Positions 36,711 to 45,139 of a DNA stretch of 64,000 bases are shown one piece after another. Under the pieces are notes generated by a model. That model was not told where the DNA came from. It did no database searches and saw only the letters and a program-made list of their open reading frames with translations. The position numbers and the translations under genes were made by a program. Origin of the DNA: Rhizobium album (GTDB lineage: Bacteria > Pseudomonadota > Alphaproteobacteria > Rhizobiales > Rhizobiaceae); NCBI RefSeq assembly GCF_003122325.1, contig NZ_QFBC01000016.1:104538-168537 (forward strand), read 5' to 3'. Positions within the stretch are counted from its first letter, which is position 1, and every line of letters begins with the position of its first letter.

Positions 36711-38114
36711 CTACCGCCAGGCGGCGCGCTGTCTGAGATCGGTGGCGGATTTGCGAGCCCGAAGCATGACTTCTTCGGAATCCATCGTGGTCAGCTTTCC
36801 ATGCCGTTTGCGAACGATACCGTCGATCAGGACCGTGTCGACATTCTCCGGCCTCGCACATTCGACGACAGCATGGATAGGATCGTTCAGTGGCGTCATG
36901 TTCAACGCATCCGTGGAGATGGCGATGACGTCGGCCCTTTTTCCGGGAGTGAGCGACCCGACCCGATTTGCGATGCCCAGAACGTCCGCACCTCCAATCG
37001 TTGCCAGCCTGAGGGCATCTCGCGGGATCATACGAAATTCGCTTTGGCTAATTCCGTTTTCCATCGCCACAGCTATGGCCATGACTTTAAACAGATTCGC
37101 CTCTCCGACGAGCGGCGCCGTATCAACGCCCAGCCCCACGGCCACGCCGGCCTGCCTCAACTCGTGAAGCTTGGGAACACCCCATCCGCCGCGCAGCTCC
37201 GAAAGAACCGTCAGACTGACCGTGGCTCCGCTGTCCCGGATCATCGCGATCTCGTCCATGTTGGCCCCGCAGGCATGCACGATGTTGACATCAGGGCCGA
37301 GCAAGCCTTTCTCGAAGTGCTTGGCGATATGACCGACGCGTGAAGCCGTACTGGCGATATGGGCCGAGATCGGCAGTCCGAGTTCGCGGGCTGTTTCGAA
37401 TTCCGTCCGGTATACCGCCTCGGGGAGCCACTCGCTTCTGAAAAGACCACGCCAGCCCATGCCGATTTCGATCAGGTTGGATCCGGAATGGCTATTCCAG
37501 TCCGATTTCATCGAACGAAGAATATCGAGCCGGATTGTCTCTGCGTCCGGTTGATCGATTCTCTGCCCGAAGGTCCAGCGCGCTCGAAGACCGGAATCCG
37601 CAATCGCAGCCACGTCTGCCGCCGCATGTTCCGCGCCGCGAATGTTATGGCACCAGTCGTGGACGGTGGTAATTCCCCCGTATATCGCCTCTGCAGCGGC
37701 AAGGCGCGTGCTGTCGTACATGTCGTCGGGCGTCATCGAGGCAGCAAATCGCGTAATGGTCGGGTAAAACCCCGTCTCAGGCGTGGTCCCTGAGAAACTG
37801 CGCAGGAGCGTATGCCACATATGCCAATGTGTGTCGATCAATCCCGGCAAAACGATCATGCCTCGGCCATTGATGCGCTCCGCCTCCGGCGCGGAAATGT
37901 CGGTGCCGACGGCGACGATAGTTCCGTCGCGAATATGGACGGAACCTCGCGGGAAATCGCCCAGAGCATCGTCCATCGTCACCAGATGCGCGTCGTGAAT
38001 GAGATATTCGATGCGGGCGGGATGGGGGCGTATCTCTCTTGCTGCTCCAACGCCGCTTTGAGCGAGATCACCGCCGGCTTGTGCGGGATGGGCCGCGTCG
38101 CACAGTTGACACAT
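36711..38114 (-). CDS. Amidohydrolase-superfamily hydrolase/deaminase (COG0402) with N-terminal CxxC
   Basis: 467 residues. After a 30-residue extension starting MCQLCDAAHP, the protein has the COG0402 architecture: small beta domain, GLIDTHWHMWHTLL with the first metal histidines, ISAHIAS, HACG and a VGLGVDTAPL aspartate. Relatives hydrolyse or deaminate s-triazines, purines, pyrimidines or chlorinated rings. GAGGAG lies eight bases before the ATG, supporting the long N-terminus; its Cys2, Cys5 and His9 could bind a metal. Next to the Pht5-like gene, so it may remove an amino or chloro group from a ring before decarboxylation (inference). Confidence 0.87.
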   Translation of the reverse strand: MCQLCDAAHPAQAGGDLAQSGVGAAREIRPHPARIEYLIHDAHLVTMDDALGDFPRGSVHIRDGTIVAVGTDISAPEAERINGRGMIVLPGLIDTHWHMWHTLLRSFSGTTPETGFYPTITRFAASMTPDDMYDSTRLAAAEAIYGGITTVHDWCHNIRGAEHAAADVAAIADSGLRARWTFGQRIDQPDAETIRLDILRSMKSDWNSHSGSNLIEIGMGWRGLFRSEWLPEAVYRTEFETARELGLPISAHIASTASRVGHIAKHFEKGLLGPDVNIVHACGANMDEIAMIRDSGATVSLTVLSELRGGWGVPKLHELRQAGVAVGLGVDTAPLVGEANLFKVMAIAVAMENGISQSEFRMIPRDALRLATIGGADVLGIANRVGSLTPGKRADVIAISTDALNMTPLNDPIHAVVECARPENVDTVLIDGIVRKRHGKLTTMDSEEVMLRARKSATDLRQRAAWR

Positions 38115-38204
38115 TGAGATCTCCTCAGATGCGGTTGGAGGAATGGTTCACTTCAACTTCTCAGCCAAAGACACCGCGACCGATGCGGAGGCCGCACACG
38201 ATCA

Positions 38205-38918
38205 TCACGTTTGCTCGTCTGCCAGAGTGACCAATTTGCTTTTGTTGTGGGGATGATCCGGGTGATTACCATAGTAGGACTGATAGGTGTCGTGCCGCTT
38301 ACCTAATCCTTCAAACACGATTGCCGCAATCACGCCGGTGACAAAAACCGTAGCAGCCATGATGCCTATCTCGATCATCCAGTACTGCGCGAGCCCTGTC
38401 GCGATCGCACCTGTCGCTGAGAAAAGCGTGGCGTATCCCACCGTCTTGTGCGCCGCCTCGAACCACAAGCGTCGTGGCGTCATGTCGTAATGATCGCCGC
38501 GCCAGGTCAGGGGATCATCGAGGTTCACGCCGGGGGCAAATTTGCCCCCTCGGGAGCCACGCATCGCAGCGATGACCAACTGCAAGGCTCCAAAGACAAC
38601 TGTGGCGATACCCAGGAAGGAATGAATAGATCCGCTCACACCGTTGCTTACGATGACTGCCAGCAATCCTCCCCCAATCGAGGCAGACATGCAGCAGTAG
38701 AGGCCATATTTGTGAAAATTAAACCAGATCAGCGGCTCTTGCGGACGGGACATACTGCCGTTGAGTGTCGGCGCCGGCTTTGCGAAGCGGGTGAGGAACA
38801 GGATTGCCGGAACACAGACGCCCCATACCGAGAACATGAGGATCGCGTGATAATTCCAGTGAATGTCGATTTCCCAACCAAATGGCGAAACATAGGTTTG
38901 AGGTATGCTCACGTCCAT
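38205..38918 (-). CDS. Cytochrome b561-domain membrane protein
   Basis: 237 residues with about five to six membrane helices. Candidate haem-ligand histidines occur in HWNYHAILM, NFHKYG, SIHSFLGI and AAHKTVGY, the spacing seen in eukaryote-type cytochrome b561 domains. The C-terminus is hydrophilic with NHPDHPHN. GGGAGGATGAG precedes the ATG at 38918; a longer frame upstream is not needed. Possibly transfers electrons across the membrane for an oxidative step. Its place, 90 bases before the amidohydrolase, makes it the first gene of the minus-strand run. Confidence 0.82.
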   Translation of the reverse strand: MDVSIPQTYVSPFGWEIDIHWNYHAILMFSVWGVCVPAILFLTRFAKPAPTLNGSMSRPQEPLIWFNFHKYGLYCCMSASIGGGLLAVIVSNGVSGSIHSFLGIATVVFGALQLVIAAMRGSRGGKFAPGVNLDDPLTWRGDHYDMTPRRLWFEAAHKTVGYATLFSATGAIATGLAQYWMIEIGIMAATVFVTGVIAAIVFEGLGKRHDTYQSYYGNHPDHPHNKSKLVTLADEQT

Positions 38919-39201
38919 CTCATCCTCCCATCCCGAAAGCGTCGCCGAACCTAGCAGCCGAAATTGAGAAGACCTCATTCCAAAATTCGTTCTTGATATC
39001 GCCTTACGCTATACCGAAGACCTGAAACTCCAGGAGTGATCTTCCCCTAGCGGTGCGCGTATCGCAGTGGAGTGATCCACATACGCATATAAACTGCATG
39101 GATATATACATATAAAGAAAATCGATTTGAGTTATCTCAGGCGTAAGCTCACTTTTAGTACGACGGCGTTGTCCGTCGAACTAGGATGGTGGAGATAACA
39201 A
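38919..39201. promoter_or_regulatory. Divergent control region between catabolic run and SDR genes
   Basis: About 280 bases between divergent starts. An AT-rich tract at 39089-39130 (ATATAAACTGCATGG then ATATATACATATAAAG) is a likely promoter area. A hairpin CGACGG/CCGTCG at 39161-39178 lies in the leader of the SDR gene, 23 bases before its ATG. Confidence 0.5.
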
Positions 39202-39933
39202 ATGGACAGTCGAATTGCGCTTGTAACAGGTGCGTCGCGCGGCATCGGCCGGTCTGTAGCCCTTAAACTCGCGGCGGCGGGCTATTCCGTCGTCGTCAAC
39301 TACAACCGTGCAGCTACGGACGCTGAACTTGTTGTGTCTGAAGTCACCAAGATGGGCGGCAAGGCCAAAGCGATTCAGGCCGATGTGTCGATTTCCGCCG
39401 ACGTGGTGCGCCTCTTCGATGAATCCGCAGCCGCGTTTGGAAAAATTGACGTTGTGGTCAGCAACGCCGGAGTGATGTCGGCTATGCCGCTTGCCCAAGT
39501 CGACGATGCGGAATTCGAGCGCGTGGTTTCTGCCAATCTACGTGGGACATTCTATGTGTCCCGCGAGGCCGCCCGACGCCTGCCCGATGGAGGCAGACTG
39601 GTACTTCTTTCGAGTACGACGTTGGCGCTGAATGCACCGGGATACTCAGTCTACAATGCGACAAAGGGTGCCGTCGAAGGCATCGCTCGCGTTGCGGCGA
39701 AAGAACTTGGCAGCCGCGGCATCACTGTCAACGTCGTCGCTCCCGGCCCCGTCGAGACCGAGTTGTTTATGGCTGGCAAATCCGAGGAGTTGGTTCAGCG
39801 CATGGCAGCCATGGCTCCCGCGGGCCGACTTGGGCAACCGGAAGATATAGCCAATATCATCGCGTTCCTGGCGTCGCCGGACTCAGGCTGGATTAACGGC
39901 CAAGTCATTCGCGCGAATGGTGGGATAGCTTGA
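39202..39933 (+). CDS. SDR-family oxidoreductase
   Basis: 243 residues of classical SDR: TGASRGIGRSVA, NAGVMSA, LSSTTLA with the catalytic serine, YNATKGAVEG active site and a C-terminal GQVIRANGGIA. GGTGGAG lies before the ATG. Followed after 16 bases by a second SDR gene, so the two are probably one operon, divergent from the catabolic run. Confidence 0.92.
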   Translation: MDSRIALVTGASRGIGRSVALKLAAAGYSVVVNYNRAATDAELVVSEVTKMGGKAKAIQADVSISADVVRLFDESAAAFGKIDVVVSNAGVMSAMPLAQVDDAEFERVVSANLRGTFYVSREAARRLPDGGRLVLLSSTTLALNAPGYSVYNATKGAVEGIARVAAKELGSRGITVNVVAPGPVETELFMAGKSEELVQRMAAMAPAGRLGQPEDIANIIAFLASPDSGWINGQVIRANGGIA

Positions 39934-39949
39934 AAGTCAGGAGAGTAGG

Positions 39950-40855
39950 ATGGAACGCAAAGTCGTTTTGGTAACAGGTTCGGGATCTGGCATCGGCCGA
40001 GCCATAGTGGAATCGCTGGCTTTGGCAGGGCATGTTGTCTACGCGTCCATGCGAGACATTGCCGGCCGCAATAAGGCTCGCCGAGAGGAACTCGCACATT
40101 TTTCACAGCAAAATAGTGTCGATCTTCGCGTGATCGAACTCGACGTGCTGTCCGAAATCAGCTGTAAGGCGGCTGTCGACCAGATCCTCTTCGAAGAGGG
40201 GCGTCTGGACGTCGCAGTTAACAACGCCGGCATGCTGATGATCGGGATGGGCGAAGCATTTTCACCATCTCAACTTCTCCAGATTTTTGACACCAATGTC
40301 GTCTCTTGGCTGCGGGTCAATCGCGCTGTCCTCCCCGTCATGCGCCGGCAGGGAAGGGGCCTTCTGGTTTACACCGGATCGACAACAGCGAAGCTGATCG
40401 AACCGTTTATGACCCCATATGTCGCCAGCAAGGCCGCTGGCGAGGCGCTCGCCGAAGCCATGAGTTTCGAAGTTACCCGTTTTGGAGTCGAGACTGTCAT
40501 TGTTGTTCCTGGCGCGTTCACCAGCGGCACTGAACATTTCGCCGACGCTCGCGGTCCAGAAACCGTCGCAGTCCAGACGCAGTATGGAGATCTCCCAAAC
40601 ACTGTTTTTGGTCTTGGAGATAAACTGGACGCAATAGATGCCGCCAATGGCGGGTCGGGCGGGGTTCAGGCGGTCGGCGACGCTGTTCGAGACGTCCTAG
40701 CGTTGCCGCACGGCGAGCGCCCTTCGCGCGTTTTCGTCGACTTCCAGGAAAAGGGAACAGACGAAATGCACGCCCTGACGCAGGCGAAACAGGAAGAATT
40801 CTTCACCAAGCTCGGAATCGACGGGTTGATATCAATTCCCAAGGACAAGCGTTAA
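39950..40855 (+). CDS. SDR-family oxidoreductase
   Basis: 301 residues, longer than the first SDR because of a C-terminal extension (DEMHALTQAKQEEFFTKLG). TGSGSGIGRAI coenzyme motif, NNAGMLMIG, TGSTTAK and YVASKAAGEA active site. AGGAG precedes the ATG. A broken copy of the C-terminus of a close homologue lies at 43066-43195, after the DUF3500 gene. Confidence 0.92.
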   Translation: MERKVVLVTGSGSGIGRAIVESLALAGHVVYASMRDIAGRNKARREELAHFSQQNSVDLRVIELDVLSEISCKAAVDQILFEEGRLDVAVNNAGMLMIGMGEAFSPSQLLQIFDTNVVSWLRVNRAVLPVMRRQGRGLLVYTGSTTAKLIEPFMTPYVASKAAGEALAEAMSFEVTRFGVETVIVVPGAFTSGTEHFADARGPETVAVQTQYGDLPNTVFGLGDKLDAIDAANGGSGGVQAVGDAVRDVLALPHGERPSRVFVDFQEKGTDEMHALTQAKQEEFFTKLGIDGLISIPKDKR

Positions 40856-41139
40856 GGGAGCGCTGACAAACCACTTGGTTTTCCAAGGCACCTTGAAACA
40901 CCGGCCGCAAGGCTGAGGTCGGTCGGCAGGGGGAAATTGTCATCTCACGAACTGAGGCCCGGCTCGGCAGCGTACACACTGCCGAGTAGATCGGGCCGTT
41001 CTTATGAATGGTGACGACACGCTTCATACGCCTGCGATCAGCAGTTCGACGCGCGGCTTTTGGCGAAAGGGCATGCGACAGGCACGATAGATCGGCCCGC
41101 TTGATGCAGAACTGACTCGAACCAATCACAGGACGCAAA
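40856..41139. other. Intergenic interval, no gene seen
   Basis: 284 bases between the second SDR and the MsrQ-like gene. Contains short GC-rich self-complementary stretches but no gene with a binding site. Confidence 0.45.
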
Positions 41140-41736
41140 ATGTTCACACGGTTTTCGCCATACTGGCTCTGGGGCCTCTTATCGATCTTTCCAATCTTTT
41201 GGACCTATCTGGTGTTGGCCTCATCAAATCCGAGTATCGTTCACATTCTCGTTCATCCCAGCGGAGAATGGGCTGCGCGACTTCTGATCTTCACACTGAT
41301 GATCACTCCGCTATCCATGTTTTTCAAGAATAGCGCACTCGTCCGCTGGATGAGGCGAAACCGACGCTATTTCGGCGTTGCCTCGTTCGCCTACGCCGCC
41401 ATGCACACCGTATTCTATGTGGCTGACAAAGGCTCGCTCGCACAGGTCCTGGACGAACTGCCGCGACTGTACATCCTCACGGGATGGCTGGCCTTCGCGA
41501 TCTTCGTTCCGCTGGCTGCCACGTCGGTCGATTTCGCCGTTCGCAAGATGGGGCGCCATTGGAAAGCCCTTCAACGTTGGGTATACGTATCCGCCGTACT
41601 GACACTGGTACATTGGGCGAGCCTCAATGACTGGAATAGTCCTCTCGGCGCGGTCGTGCACTTCACACCCCTCGTCGTCCTTGAAGGCTATCGCATCCGA
41701 CATCATTTCGCCATGAGGATGAAGAGGACCGCCTGA
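41140..41736 (+). CDS. MsrQ/ferric-reductase-like haem membrane protein
   Basis: 198 residues, about six membrane helices. The arrangement of histidines (HPSGEWAARLLIFTLMITPL, AAMHTVFY, LQRWVYVSAVLTLVHW) and the FGVASFAYAAMH region match the YedZ/MsrQ branch of ferric-reductase-like transmembrane domains, which carry b-type haem and donate electrons to periplasmic MsrP. No msrP gene is next to it, so its partner is unknown. With the b561-like protein it gives the region two separate haem membrane electron carriers. Confidence 0.85.
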   Translation: MFTRFSPYWLWGLLSIFPIFWTYLVLASSNPSIVHILVHPSGEWAARLLIFTLMITPLSMFFKNSALVRWMRRNRRYFGVASFAYAAMHTVFYVADKGSLAQVLDELPRLYILTGWLAFAIFVPLAATSVDFAVRKMGRHWKALQRWVYVSAVLTLVHWASLNDWNSPLGAVVHFTPLVVLEGYRIRHHFAMRMKRTA

Positions 41737-41904
41737 ATTGTCGAGAAGTATGTCGGGGTTTATGGATGTGCAGGAGGCATCTGCGATGTCAGCGCGGGCC
41801 TCGTCATCAGGCAAGCCGATACGGCCACATATGTTTTGTCAATTTCGTCGGCGGTGCGAGCACAGGTAGCGTGGCCGTAGGGAAATCGTACAGGAGCATA
41901 CGTT

Positions 41905-43020
41905 TTGCGATCAACCGATAGATCCCGCAATCATACGGGAACACCTTTTCGTCGCTGGCGCTACTGTGCCTTGCTTTCGGTTGCTCTCGTTGTCGCCGGG
42001 ACAATGGTAGATGTATCAGACGCGCACCAGGCGCCCGTACACACACATCAGCAACTCGTACCCATTCCGAAATATCGAGCACGGTCCGGGCAAGTCGTGG
42101 TTTCCCTGGCCCAGCGGCTGATAACGAGCTTCGATGCAAAGGCACAGCAGGCGTTCCTGTTCGATTGGGATGCTGGTGAACGGACGGAATGGTCGAACTT
42201 GCCGGCCGGGTTCTTCACGCGACCGGGCATATCAATCGGCGAGATGAGCGATGCGCAGCGGGCGCTTCTGTTCGACTTCCTTTCCGCTTCTCTCGGAGAA
42301 AAGGGGTATGGCCGACTGACCGATGTTCTCGCAGCTGAAGCCTTCCTGAGCCAAGCGCCGGGCGCCGAGCGGAACGGCTGGTTTCCGGAGAATTACTGGA
42401 TATCGTTCTACGGTACTCCTTCAGGCCGGGATTTGTGGGGCTGGAGCTTCGGAGGCCACCACCTCGCCTTGAACATATCATTCAACAAGGGGCAGATTTC
42501 GACCATCTCGCCCAGTTTTGTCGGCACCGAACCCGCAATCTTCCGATTGGACGGGGCTGAATACGAAGCCGTGGTCGACATGCACCGTGCGGGACATGCC
42601 GTCTATCAAACTCTTGACGACGACCAGAAGGAGCAGGCCGACGCCGGGAGTGTGCCGGGAGACGTGCAGGCAGGCCCCGGAGACGACGGATATATCCCGC
42701 ACCGGATCGGCATGTCGGCGTCAGAGATGTCGGCACCGCAACGCGCAGCCCTGCTGAATGCGATCCAGATGTGGGTCGAGATACAGCCCGAGCGGAACGC
42801 AGCCGCCCGAATGCAGGAAATCGAAGCTCAGTTAGACCAGGTTCATTTCGCATGGCGCGGAACGGATGAAGTCAACACGCCTGTATATATGCGCATTCAG
42901 GGGCCAACGCTGATCATCGAGCTGGTCTCGACCGGCGGCAATGTCGGCAGAAATGCCCGAGGGCTCGGACACTATCATACGATCTATCGCGACCCGACGT
43001 ACGAGTACGGTCGGCGCTGA
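41905..43020 (+). CDS. Exported DUF3500 protein
   Basis: 371 residues. A TTG start at 41905 with AGGAG eight bases upstream gives an N-terminal signal with two arginines (PFRRWRY) and a hydrophobic core, cleaved near SDAHQ. The body matches DUF3500: MSDAQRALLFDFLSASLG, WISFYGTPSGRDLWGWSFGGHH, TISPSFVGTEPA and GLGHYHTIYRDP near the end. The function is unknown. It is histidine-rich at motifs (GGHHLALN, GHYH), so metal binding is possible. Follows the MsrQ-like gene on the same strand, so perhaps a periplasmic redox or oxidised-protein function (inference). Confidence 0.85.
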   Translation: MRSTDRSRNHTGTPFRRWRYCALLSVALVVAGTMVDVSDAHQAPVHTHQQLVPIPKYRARSGQVVVSLAQRLITSFDAKAQQAFLFDWDAGERTEWSNLPAGFFTRPGISIGEMSDAQRALLFDFLSASLGEKGYGRLTDVLAAEAFLSQAPGAERNGWFPENYWISFYGTPSGRDLWGWSFGGHHLALNISFNKGQISTISPSFVGTEPAIFRLDGAEYEAVVDMHRAGHAVYQTLDDDQKEQADAGSVPGDVQAGPGDDGYIPHRIGMSASEMSAPQRAALLNAIQMWVEIQPERNAAARMQEIEAQLDQVHFAWRGTDEVNTPVYMRIQGPTLIIELVSTGGNVGRNARGLGHYHTIYRDPTYEYGRR

Positions 43021-43065
43021 CTAACGATCTCAAGAAGAAGAGAATATCGGTTTTGGGCAGCCTTC

Positions 43066-43195
43066 GTTGGTTTTTGTCGATGTCTGGCAGAAAAGGACGG
43101 AAAGAGGTACGCGCTCTGATGAAGGCGAAATACGAGGCCTTCTTCCCCAATCTGAAGACAGACGGGTTGATGCGGATCCCCGAAGACAATCGAAA
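43066..43195 (+). pseudogene. Remnant of an SDR C-terminus, frameshifted
   Basis: Translation gives LVFVDVWQK in one frame, then a shift into another frame reading EVRALMKAKYEAFFPNLKTDG and IPEDN. Together these mirror the C-terminus of the SDR at 39950-40855 (RVFVDFQEKGTDEMHALTQAKQEEFF, DGLISIPKD). The rest of the gene is gone, replaced upstream by the end of the DUF3500 gene. It is the tail of a second SDR copy left after rearrangement. Confidence 0.75.
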
Positions 43196-43326
43196 AGGCA
43201 TCACACTTTCGTCGACTTCGACGTCAGTAGCTCGACGAACTGGCTCATCGACATTGTCAAAGGTCGAAAGGCGGCACTGACAATCCTTGTGATTTGCGAA
43301 CGTCTCTTCGTAGGTTCCATGGGGCA

Positions 43327-43437
43327 CTGTACCATGAGGGCGGTGGTCGGCCGGAAGGAGAGATCATCGTCTCCATCGAGGGAAGATCGCGTCGGTAGCT
43401 TGGCCCCGACCACGTTGACCCGCCCTCATGAGGTACG
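43327..43437. repeat. Imperfect long inverted repeat
   Basis: Segments near 43327-43350 (TACCATGAGGGCGG then TGGTCGG) and near 43407-43437 (CCGACCAC then CCGCCCTCATGAGGTA) are reverse complements with gaps, giving a 110-base stem-loop with no gene inside. It may be a degenerate mobile or palindromic repeat. Confidence 0.45.
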
Positions 43438-43603
43438 ACACAAGGCTGCAATCAGCAAGCTGAGTCGGGTTGAGGAACTTCTGGCATGGAATTATGGGGC
43501 GCGAACGCAGCGCTGAAGTCCGCTGTCGGCATGGAACGGCTATCAACTCTGTCGAACGCGAGATTTTGCGCATCCCTTGCAAAAACGGCCAACAAGGCCT
43601 ATT

Positions 43604-43636
43604 TCGAATATATACAGTCCTACTGTATATATTCGA
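43604..43636. promoter_or_regulatory. Operator-like palindrome upstream of the SnoaL-like gene
   Basis: A perfect inverted repeat with 14-base arms, TCGAATATATACAG at 43604-43617 and its complement at 43623-43636, separated by TCCTA. It lies 25 bases before the ATG at 43662. The AT-rich symmetric form suits a MarR- or TetR-type repressor site overlapping the promoter; the MarR gene downstream is the nearest candidate. Confidence 0.65.
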
Positions 43637-43661
43637 TCACTCTTTTTGCGAAGGGGCTCTC

Positions 43662-44072
43662 ATGTCCGCCGAGAACAAGGAAGTGGTTCGCCGCTTCAAC
43701 ATCGAGGTAATTCAGAACGGAAATGAAGAGGAATTCCACGCCTTGATGGCTTCTGACTTCATCAATCATGCCGCACCTTCGGGGATGCCGAACGGCCCAC
43801 AGAGCATGTGGAGCACATTCCAGAAAATTCTCCGTCCCGCATTGTCGGACTTGAAGGTAACAATCCACGATCAGATCGCCGAAGGAAACAAGGTGACGAC
43901 CCGTAAGACCATCAGCGGCACTCATTCGGGCACATTGATGGGCGTTGCGCCGACGGGGAAAGAGGTCGCCATCAGCGTCATCGATATCGTGCGTGTTCAG
44001 GACGGCAAGTATGCAGAGCATTGGGGGCTCAACACCTTGGCCAATGTCGTTGCTGCTCTGGCAAAGGCATGA
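43662..44072 (+). CDS. SnoaL-like protein (ester cyclase family)
   Basis: 136 residues. Family signs: N-terminal helix ENKEVVRRFNIEVI, ASDFINHAAPSGMPNGP, and TISGTHSGTLMGVAPTGKEV, ending with KYAEHWGLNTLANV. The frame continues upstream for 64 codons through the palindrome, but the ATG at 43662 has AAGGGG in front and starts where the family does. It may be regulated through the 14-base-arm palindrome. Catalytic role unknown. Confidence 0.85.
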   Translation: MSAENKEVVRRFNIEVIQNGNEEEFHALMASDFINHAAPSGMPNGPQSMWSTFQKILRPALSDLKVTIHDQIAEGNKVTTRKTISGTHSGTLMGVAPTGKEVAISVIDIVRVQDGKYAEHWGLNTLANVVAALAKA

Positions 44073-44081
44073 CCTTGGGAA

Positions 44082-44188
44082 CTAGAGCATTTCCGGTGAA
44101 AACCGGATCAACTAAAATGCTCTATCCTTTTGTTTTTTCCGCATTGTCCGATGATGAAGCGATCTCGCTTCATCTGGAAATGCTCTAG
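44082..44188. repeat. Rhizobial intergenic palindromic repeat
   Basis: Ends are 13-base inverted repeats, CTAGAGCATTTCC at 44082-44094 and its complement at 44176-44188, with an inner palindrome GATGAAGCGATCTCGCTTCATC cut to its arms GATGAAGCGA and TCGCTTCATC. This resembles repetitive elements common in Rhizobiales intergenic regions. It lies between convergent genes and covers the last codon area of the MarR gene, where it may serve as terminator. Confidence 0.7.
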
Positions 44189-44778
44189 GATAGCCGGTCT
44201 AGGATAGCGATTGCGGCCTGAAGTGTCTGCCTTTCCTGGTCGGACAGCCTCTCTTCGATGAGGGCCGCGATCTTCGAAGTCCTGATTCCCCTGGATTGGG
44301 ACAGTTGATCCTGCCCCTTCGCGGTGATGGACAGGAGCTGGCTGCGACCGTCCGCAGGGTTAGGTAATCTGCCGACGAGCCCGTTCCCTTCCAGCTGCGT
44401 GACGACAAGGCGCATGCTTTGATGCCTGACGTTGCGGAAGCTTGCTAGTTCTGCCACGCTCAAAGGACCATTACTTTCTAAAAGGGCGAGCGTCTCAGAC
44501 TGAGACGTCGTCGGTGTTTCAGCTTGCAATCGGATTGCACGGACAAACTTTCCAAGCGTATGTCGTAGTTTCTCGGCGAGAGCCGAAGCGTCTTCTTGTG
44601 TAGGACCGGCTTGGTGACCCGTTATCAATATTTCTGCCCATTTTGCATAAGCGTTCATCCAACCCATAGCCGACGCTGAAACAAAGCGAAATGCCCCGGC
44701 CGAAATAACGCTACTGGTGCGTTCTTCCTGCCGTCTATCAGAGTGGCAGTGTTCGTTTCTGCCCAGCGCGTTGGTCAC
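44185..44778 (-). CDS. MarR-family transcriptional regulator
   Basis: Up to 197 residues. The winged-helix part runs from about residue 65 to the end: TSQSETLALLESNGPLSVAELASFRNVRHQSMRLVVTQLE, then GLVGRLPNPADGRSQLLSITAKG, the MarR wing. The start is uncertain: the longest frame opens at a GTG at 44778, while ATGs at 44667 or 44658 would give about 160 residues; none has a good binding site. Convergent with the SnoaL-like gene and a candidate to bind the palindrome at 43604. Confidence 0.8.
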   Translation of the reverse strand: MTNALGRNEHCHSDRRQEERTSSVISAGAFRFVSASAMGWMNAYAKWAEILITGHQAGPTQEDASALAEKLRHTLGKFVRAIRLQAETPTTSQSETLALLESNGPLSVAELASFRNVRHQSMRLVVTQLEGNGLVGRLPNPADGRSQLLSITAKGQDQLSQSRGIRTSKIAALIEERLSDQERQTLQAAIAILDRLS

Positions 44779-45139
44779 TACGCAAGGGAAACACCTCTCT
44801 GATGTCCGGGTTCAATGCTTTGGGCATGAGAACCGATCCCGCTAACGAATGACCGTTCCGTTGATCGCCTATCGCATTCTTAAGCTGATAACATGGAATT
44901 GGCTGTCCTAATGTGATCGGGATCGGTTCGGTTATCCGAGCAACCCTCGGACGATCGGTAGGCAAGCCACCTCAGCCACGAAAACGGACATAAGGTCTTA
45001 TGACATGCGATAAGGTAAACATCGTTCACTTCTATCGACTTTGGCGGCGCAAGTGCTCTTGTGCTTGCGCTGCATGCAATTTACAGCGACGCGGACGAGC
45101 CACGCGGCACGATAATTATTTGGTCGACGGTTGAACTAA
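44779..45139. other. Intergenic interval, no gene seen
   Basis: 360 bases between the MarR gene and the end of the first metallo-hydrolase gene. Should contain the MarR promoter; no gene or clear structured element was recognised. Confidence 0.45.
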
